Shown one piece after another: positions 60,801 to 64,000 of a DNA stretch of 64,000 nt. The stretch covers positions 310,001 through 374,000 of the forward strand of contig NZ_CP035319.1 in assembly GCF_004328705.1 (NCBI RefSeq). Reading direction: 5' to 3'. The stretch's first letter is position 1, and each line of letters begins with the position of its first letter. The translations under genes and the position numbers were made by a program. The notes below the pieces were generated by a model, which saw nothing but the letters and a program-made list of their open reading frames with translations, ran no database searches and was not told where the DNA came from. This stretch comes from Rhodococcus sp. ABRD24 (GTDB taxonomy: Bacteria > Actinomycetota > Actinomycetes > Mycobacteriales > Mycobacteriaceae).

Positions 60801-63800
60801 CCGGCCCAGTGTCGCCGCGAACTGCACTCCGGGGTGGTCGGTCAGCGCCGCATCGACCTCACCGAGCTCGATGCGGAAGCCGCGAACCTTGACCTGCTGG
60901 TCGCTGCGTCCGAGGTATTCGAGCGTCAGATCCTCGAGCCAGCGAACGATGTCGCCGGTGCGGTAGAGCCGATCGCCGGGCAGGGTGCCCTCGTCCTCAA
61001 GGGTGGGATCGTCCGTGGCAATCACGAACGGACTGGCGACGAATCTCTCGGCGGTCAGCCCCGGACGGCGATGGTAGCCACGGGCGATCGCGGGTCCACC
61101 GAGATACAACTCGCCCGGCACACCCACCGGAACTGGCTGCAGGCGGGCGTCGAGCACGAGCTCGACGAAGCCGAGTGTGGGCCCACCGATGGTCACCGGG
61201 TCGTCGGGGCCGAGCGGGCCGGCGATGTTGGACATGATCGTGACCTCGGTGGGGCCGTAGGCGTTGAACATGTTGCGATCGGGGGCCCAGCGTCCGACCA
61301 GTTCAGGCGGGCACGGCTCGCCCGCCACCGCGAGCGAGCGCAACGCGTCCAGACCATCCGGGTCGATCGAGCCGAGGACACTCGGGGTGAAGAAGGCGTG
61401 CGTCTCACCCTCCTGGGCGAGCTGGCGGGAAAGTGCCTGCCCGCCATAGACCTCCGGCGGTGCGATCACCAGGTGCGCGCCGGATCCGAAAGCCATCAGC
61501 AGCTCGAAGACCGACGCATCGAAACTCGGCGAGGTGAACTGAGAAACCCGCGAGGCGGCCGTGACGGTGAGACTCTCCCGTTCCTGTATCACGAGGTTGG
61601 CAAGGCCTCGGTGGGTCAGAACAACCCCCTTCGGCACACCCGTCGATCCGGATGTGTAGATCAGATACGCCGGGTTGTCGATCCGCAGGGGCGCCGTCCG
61701 CTCGATGTCCGCAACGGGATACGCCGGATATTCCGCGACACTGTCGAGGTAGCCGTCGGTGTCGAGGACATGCCATGTGACCGAGTCCGACAGACTGCCG
61801 CGGCGCCCGCGGACCGTCAGTCCGACGCTCGCGCCCGAGTCGGACAACATGTGTTCGATCCGCTCGGCGGGGTAAGTCGGATCGACCGGCACGAACGCGG
61901 CGCCGGACTTCGCCACTGCCCACACCGCCTCGACGAACTCGATGGACCGGGTCAGTCCGAGTGCGACGATGCCCTCCGGCCCGGCGCCGTGGGCGATGAG
62001 GTGCCGGGCCATCTGATTCGAGCGTTCGTCGAGCTCGCGGTAGGTGATGGTGCGGGGCCCGCACGAAAGCGCGGGCGCGTCCGGATCGAGCCTGGCGGCC
62101 TCCGAGAGAATGTGGGCGAGGGTGCTCCGGGCACTACCGTACTGCCCGTGAACCGGTGCCAGCCGGTCGAATTCGTCGTCGGAGAGCAGCTGCACGTGCG
62201 CAAGAGTCTGGTCGACGTCGGTGGTGACGGCGAACAGCACCCGCCGGATCCGATCCGCGATCGCGTCGATCGCTTCGGAGGAGAACAATGCCGGCGCGTA
62301 GTCGAACCGCAGCTCCAGTCGGGCGTCGTTCAGCGTGGCGGCGAGCGCGAACGGATAGTGGGTTGCATCGCGCACCGCGACATCGATGACGTGCATTCCG
62401 CCGAAATCGGTTTCTTCGGTGAGACCGTCGCGATCGACCGGGTAGGACTCGAACACGGTGATGGTGTCGAACAAAGACGCCGAGCCTGTCGCCCGTTCGA
62501 GTTCGGCGAGTCCGACGTACTGGTGATCGACCAATTCCGCAGCTCGCCGCTGGCAGCGGGCGAGTAGCTCGCTCAATGTCTCCCCCGGGCGAAGCGTCAC
62601 CCGGACTGGGATCGTATTGATGAACAGTCCGATCATCGACTCGATGCCGCGCACTGCGGGCGGGCGACCGGACACGATTGCGCCGAAGACCACATCGTCG
62701 CGCCGGATCAGCGAGCCGAGCACAATGCCCCACACCACCTGGACGACCGTGTTGAGGGTGAAGCCGCGGTCGCGCGCAACCGCCGCGAGCGCCGACGTCT
62801 GCTCCTGTGTGAGCGTGAGCCGCTCCGGCCTCGGGACCGTCGGCAGCTGACGGCCGCGGTCGAGCGGCGCCAGCAGTGTCGGATCGTCGAGCCCGGCAAG
62901 GGCATCGACCCACCGTGCGGTCGACGCCGCAAGATCCGTTTCGCCGAGCCAGGCGAGATAGTCCCGGAATGATGGCGCAACCGCGATGTCGGCGGCGCCG
63001 TCCCCGACATAGAGCCCGAGTAGCTCACGGACCAGCAACGGCACCGACCAGCCGTCGAGCAGGATGTGGTGATAGGTCAGGACCAGGCGGTGGCTGTCGC
63101 TACCGGTGCGGATCAACCGTGCGCGCCACAGCGGCGCCCTGCCCATGTCGAAACGTCGGACAGCGTCCGCGGCGAACACAGCGTCCGCGCCTTCCGGGCC
63201 TTCCGGGCCTTCCGGGTCGTCGATGCTGCTCGCCCAAGGCAATTCGACGTGAGCGGGCACCAATTGCAGCGGGTCGCCGTCGGGTCCGGTGACGAAGCAC
63301 GCCCGCAGGATCGCGTGCCTGTCGAGCAGCGCCTGCACCGCCCTCCGCATCCGGTCCGCATCCACTGCGCCCGACAGTACGAGTTCGAGCTGCACCATGT
63401 AGGGATCGGCGGTGTCACCGGCCATCTCCGTCTGGAAAAGCAGGCCGGCCTGCAACGGTGAGAGCGGCCACACGTCGTCGAGATCTGGCAGCGTCGCCTC
63501 GAGCCGATCGACGGTGTCCTGATCGAGCTCGACCAGCGGCAGATCCGACGGCGTCAGCCCGCCGGCCCCAGGCTGCCCGGTGGCGGTCACCAAGGCGGCG
63601 CACGCAGCCGACCAGAGTTGCGCGAGATCCTCCACCGCGGAGGCGTCGATAATCCCGGTCGGGAACGCAAAACTCGCCCGCAACCGGGGACCGTCCCCGG
63701 TGTCGAGGGTGATGAGGTTGATGTCCAGCGCCGCGGTCAGCGGCAGCTGTGGGTCAACGGTGCCGCCGAGGTCACCGAGGTCATCGAGCGGCATCCAGTC

Positions 63801-64000
63801 TCCGCCGGTTCCGTGCGGTGCGACGGCAATGCGCCCCAGGTAATTGACGCTGATCTGCGGGTCGGACAGTCCCCGGAGCGCGTCCGCGGACTCGTCGGAC
63901 AGGTAGCGCAGCATCCCATAGCCGATGCCGTGATCGGGCGCCTCCCGTAGCTGCTCCTTGACCGCCTTGAGCGCGTCCACCGCTTGTGGGCCGGAAGCGA
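51831..64000 (-). CDS. Non-ribosomal peptide synthetase, last three modules and TE (5' end beyond window)
   Basis: The frame stays open to base 64000, giving more than 4,050 residues. It begins inside an epimerisation domain ([22 protein letters not shown]). Order and landmarks: C (HHILLDG, ~63060), A1 ([11 protein letters not shown], ~61640), PCP (LGGNS, ~60475), C (HHICADG, ~59910), A2 ([11 protein letters not shown], ~58430), PCP (LGGDS, ~57265), E (HHLAVDG, ~56710), C (HHIVLDG, ~55275), A3 ([11 protein letters not shown], ~53885), PCP (LGGNS, ~52750) and thioesterase (GYSVGG, ~52350). Hand-read specificity residues (first nine) are D-A-F-F-A-A-A-I-M (A1), D-V-W-N-F-G-M-V-V (A2, nearest threonine-type) and D-V-L-L-E-G-A-V-C (A3); these are unverified. 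Two D-residues are implied: the one before A1 and the A2 residue. Product unknown. Confidence 0.96.
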   Translation of the reverse strand, partial: ASGPQAVDALKAVKEQLREAPDHGIGYGMLRYLSDESADALRGLSDPQISVNYLGRIAVAPHGTGGDWMPLDDLGDLGGTVDPQLPLTAALDINLITLDTGDGPRLRASFAFPTGIIDASAVEDLAQLWSAACAALVTATGQPGAGGLTPSDLPLVELDQDTVDRLEATLPDLDDVWPLSPLQAGLLFQTEMAGDTADPYMVQLELVLSGAVDADRMRRAVQALLDRHAILRACFVTGPDGDPLQLVPAHVELPWASSIDDPEGPEGPEGADAVFAADAVRRFDMGRAPLWRARLIRTGSDSHRLVLTYHHILLDGWSVPLLVRELLGLYVGDGAADIAVAPSFRDYLAWLGETDLAASTARWVDALAGLDDPTLLAPLDRGRQLPTVPRPERLTLTQEQTSALAAVARDRGFTLNTVVQVVWGIVLGSLIRRDDVVFGAIVSGRPPAVRGIESMIGLFINTIPVRVTLRPGETLSELLARCQRRAAELVDHQYVGLAELERATGSASLFDTITVFESYPVDRDGLTEETDFGGMHVIDVAVRDATHYPFALAATLNDARLELRFDYAPALFSSEAIDAIADRIRRVLFAVTTDVDQTLAHVQLLSDDEFDRLAPVHGQYGSARSTLAHILSEAARLDPDAPALSCGPRTITYRELDERSNQMARHLIAHGAGPEGIVALGLTRSIEFVEAVWAVAKSGAAFVPVDPTYPAERIEHMLSDSGASVGLTVRGRRGSLSDSVTWHVLDTDGYLDSVAEYPAYPVADIERTAPLRIDNPAYLIYTSGSTGVPKGVVLTHRGLANLVIQERESLTVTAASRVSQFTSPSFDASVFELLMAFGSGAHLVIAPPEVYGGQALSRQLAQEGETHAFFTPSVLGSIDPDGLDALRSLAVAGEPCPPELVGRWAPDRNMFNAYGPTEVTIMSNIAGPLGPDDPVTIGGPTLGFVELVLDARLQPVPVGVPGELYLGGPAIARGYHRRPGLTAERFVASPFVIATDDPTLEDEGTLPGDRLYRTGDIVRWLEDLTLEYLGRSDQQVKVRGFRIELGEVDAALTDHPGVQFAATLGRTAPSGDTVLVSYVRSGDVPAVDPGELMRHVAARLPAHMVPALIVPIGEVPLTPAGKLDQKALPAPDFPRLVDSTATATLTPVESIVAEHLRAVLGLEQIGPDDSFFDLGGNSLMATRVVRRLGAALDAELDVRAIFEAPTVRGLARRVARADVEHRPRLRPYPHPGAVPLSSAQLRMWSINQLDTASPAYNISMVVRLRGRLDANALCAAVRDVTERHHSLRTMYPVLDGEPVQRVVDMEAIPGPTARNLGDEDLEQHVVGFASDGFDVTREVPLRAELLKVSDLDHVLVVVAHHICADGFSMTPLSRDVMAAYASRVRGRAPEWAELPVQYADFALWQRDLLGSPDDPTSLYSSQLGYWKNALAGAPELLTLPTDRPRPGHQSLRGGRVGVDLDAELHLALTELARRHNSTMFMLVHAALAVLLARLSGTDDIVVGTPIAGRGEAGLDEVVGMFVGTLVLRTRIGSDIGFDDILDHVREVDLGAFGHTDLPFERLVDELAPERSTSYAPLFQVLVEYRTDMSAYLHLPGLAVEPVEHDLGVSKFDLQLSISETRDGAAPTGMRLEFTYATDLWDGATVQSFADRLHRILAAAVADPAGAVGDIELLGADERRVLASWNADGTPVPDLTLAEVFDWTAAAHPGSSALVSGGHRMTYAELAASSNRLARLLIAHGVGPESVVALVLPLSVDTIVATLAVLTAGAAYLPIDPGSPSDRIALVLEDAAPTCVLSVEAVSGVLGPVSAPIVELDAATTRCRLAELRPEPVPDAERTGPLRPDNAAYVIYTSGSTGRPKGVQVCHRSAVALLTNVRTLFEFDLEDVWTMFHSYAFDVSVWEMWGALASGATLVLVDPSIARSPADFVDLLRRERVTVLNQTPGAFYQVIECGAVADLPLRYVFVGGEELALEQVARWYDRRPPGADTVVEMYGVTEATVVDTTAPLVRGDLADVPPGVIGRGAPGVGVYVLDRRLHPVPRGVVGDLYISGDQIARGYSGRPGPTAARFVAHPLATDGRRMYRTGDLARWTSGGRLEFLGRSDFQVQVRGFRVELGEIESGLLQTVGVARAVVVAQRGDSGSGDRLIGYVVPATGFELDPVEVRDDVSGRLAPYMVPAAVVVLDDLPLTVNGKVDRKALPEPDFGAFTGVGRAPFGPVEEVLARLFTRVLGVSSVSADDSFFALGGDSIMAIQLVSRAREEGIVFAPQDVFERGTVAGLAAAAQTRSGGTTPVLEEIPGGGLGRVEPTPIVRWLLERGAEWRHFSQSVTATVPPGVTADEMTRALQAVLDHHDMLRARCTGTDVDVVVEVGAPGTVEAAQCLRRVGDGEADVRAAASRLDPWTGSMVQVDWDVGGPERPGRMTVAIHHLAVDGVSWRILLSDLVSALDQVRAGGAPQLPPVGTSMRTWAHGLVAAARDPDRVAETSRWVDVLAHEDPVLGVHRFDPGRDSSGGVLDVDVQPSITRMLLNRLPETYRATVADAVACGLVMALARWPHWGGGCDSATVTVESHGREDRVLPGADLAHTVGWFTTAYPVRLDLDGIDIGDAFAAGPAAERALGTVREQLRAAPDHGIGYGMLRYLNPDTSPILAGYDDPQVAVNYLGRVSPDLDPEQGWDVEVGASSDLGAGPIPCALALDVILFDAPGGPLLRGTVRYASGILDADGAAEFAGLWVEALGALSRRLARPDAGRLTPSGVDVARVSRAELERWVGAHPGLVEVWPLAPLQQGLLFHALLAQEGTDAYQVQLVLDLDGDLDEERMAAAAQALMDRHASLRTVFDNRDDGSAVQLVLAHVPVDWAAIESVDCDALIAREQQAHFDMRSTPLIRFRLLDVGGGRHRLVITNHHIVLDGWSMPLLVADLFELYAAGGQPLDRTAPNYRDYLTWLSSRETAAAERAWASALSGLSGPTLVAGQSSGRQTTASANVAVPMDEATADALAHSAERLGVTVNTALQGAWGILLGEMTASTDVVFGTTVAGRPPEIDGVEAMVGLFINTIPVRVQLDPNETVGELLSRLQAERAALMAHEYLGLTDIARAGGFGVLFDTAMVVESYPMDASALARLTERSGLRVTGISGTDSTHYPLSLMAFDDGVLHVRLRYSPEVIEPADAVDVAQRLRRVLEYIAHRPATGVGRIDLLGDARSRELVQVADSSSVEPRTWAQLLTEGAAFDPDAIALRWRGADVSYRELDERSNRLARALIGRGVGPEDFVPVAVPRSAESVVAMWAVAKSGAAPVPIDPKLPAQRIAYMLADCDASVGLTATRDHPLPGSLDWLAISGMDLGRWSGRAIGDEERTHPIRTTDPAYLIYTSGSTGAPKGVVVTHTGLAYLTAAQVDHQRVTSESRVLHVCSPSFDVSILELMLAVGAGATLVVAPPEVYAGAELAAYAEAERVTHLLVTPAVLGTLEPGSVPDIEVIEVGGELFGSDLVETWSRHSRVLNAYGPTECTVCVTTSDTLASGAPITLGGPLPRSGVGAVVLDCWLRPVPAGSEGELYLFGPCLARGYRGQPMLTADRFVANPYGPAGSRMYRTGDLVRRGDPGLQYVGRTDFQIKIRGLRIEIGDVDAALAAHPDVEFSASLGHTAANGETALVSYVRLAPDSVADAAAIKKFAATSLPAYMVPSAVTVLDEVPMNSNGKLDRAALPDPVFTTGEYRPPETDAERVLTEVFADVLGAEHVGADDSFFELGGNSLSAVRVVAEVQSRVGRALPMQWIFSDPTPALIARRIETGTLADQSMQALLRMRSGDGGSPLICVHPAIGLAWCYTGLLQYLDARRPVFGLQSPGLVDSCVVAASMEELARRYVEQIREVQPHGPYHLLGYSVGGAIAHAMAVQLRALGEDVGALIMLDTQTAESVPDEGLTPTLGMLFAEFTDIEAPISDGDLTAQRAADLLADGGGPYAGLTADDLERLYADYVHTITLGQAYRPERFDGDLVYVAALDETSEQPPGTPWDSYVSGTVHIHRVAHRHNQLTTPEAFAEIGPIVARYLDSGTR
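63191..63217 (-). repeat. Three-unit 9-bp tandem repeat in the NRPS
   Basis: CTTCCGGGC occurs twice and CTTCCGGGT once, head to tail, inside the first condensation domain. On the coding strand it gives [10 protein letters not shown], a surface loop insertion. Unit changes keep the frame, so copy number may vary between strains. Confidence 0.8.

Noticed and set aside
59916-62567. An 883-codon rightward open frame antisense to the NRPS
   Set aside because: Same reason: composition follows the complementary strand and all NRPS motifs read leftwards.

Overview
The window is about 64 kb of very GC-rich DNA with dense, often overlapping genes (ATGA, GTGA and TGATG stop/start fusions) and many GTG starts. 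Gene order matches the mycolic-acid Actinobacteria: hisD-C-B...H-A-impA-like-F-I, trpE-membrane protein-trpC-B-A-lgt, nadA-B-C, and bioB-bsaP-DUF2567. The closest fit from gene content is a Rhodococcus/Nocardia-type organism (inference from synteny; no database was searched).

Left edge (1-1065): a gene cut by the window edge encodes a TIR-domain protein with an intact candidate catalytic glutamate. It is followed by a tRNA 3' end without a recognisable 5' half, then a perfect 18-bp hairpin. This looks like the chromosomal end of a tRNA-targeted island. From 1141 to 11411 lie a hydrolase/TetR pair, zapE, a DUF35-thiolase pair, a cysteine hydrolase, a small secreted Rpf, a BacA-like ABC transporter, tesB and pyk.

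11484-39504 is a biosynthetic block read almost entirely leftwards: gltBD; trpE-C-B-A with a Trp-associated membrane protein, lgt and a TM2 protein; the his operon (hisD-C-B, a 50-residue membrane protein, an MFS transporter, hisH, priA, an IMPase, hisF, hisI); and nadA-B-C with a divergent NrtR regulator and its probable operator. A 3.2-kb block with its own MarR and AraC regulators sits between the trp and his genes: an extradiol-dioxygenase-like protein, a transglutaminase-like protein and a tautomerase.

40243-51701 holds an HNH/DUF222 protein, mqo with a divergent LysR regulator, the biotin module (bioB, bsaP, DUF2567, divergent bioQ), and a rightward set of DUF6325, SHOCT, alkylsulfatase-like and secreted lipase genes. 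A Mut7-C RNase-domain protein faces them.

51831-64000 is the 3' part of a giant non-ribosomal peptide synthetase (over 4,050 residues visible) ordered (E)-C-A-PCP-C-A-PCP-E-C-A-PCP-TE. It contains the last three modules and the release domain of an unidentified peptide. Regulatory palindromes are visible at 2696, 25600, 39482, 43272 and 46232.
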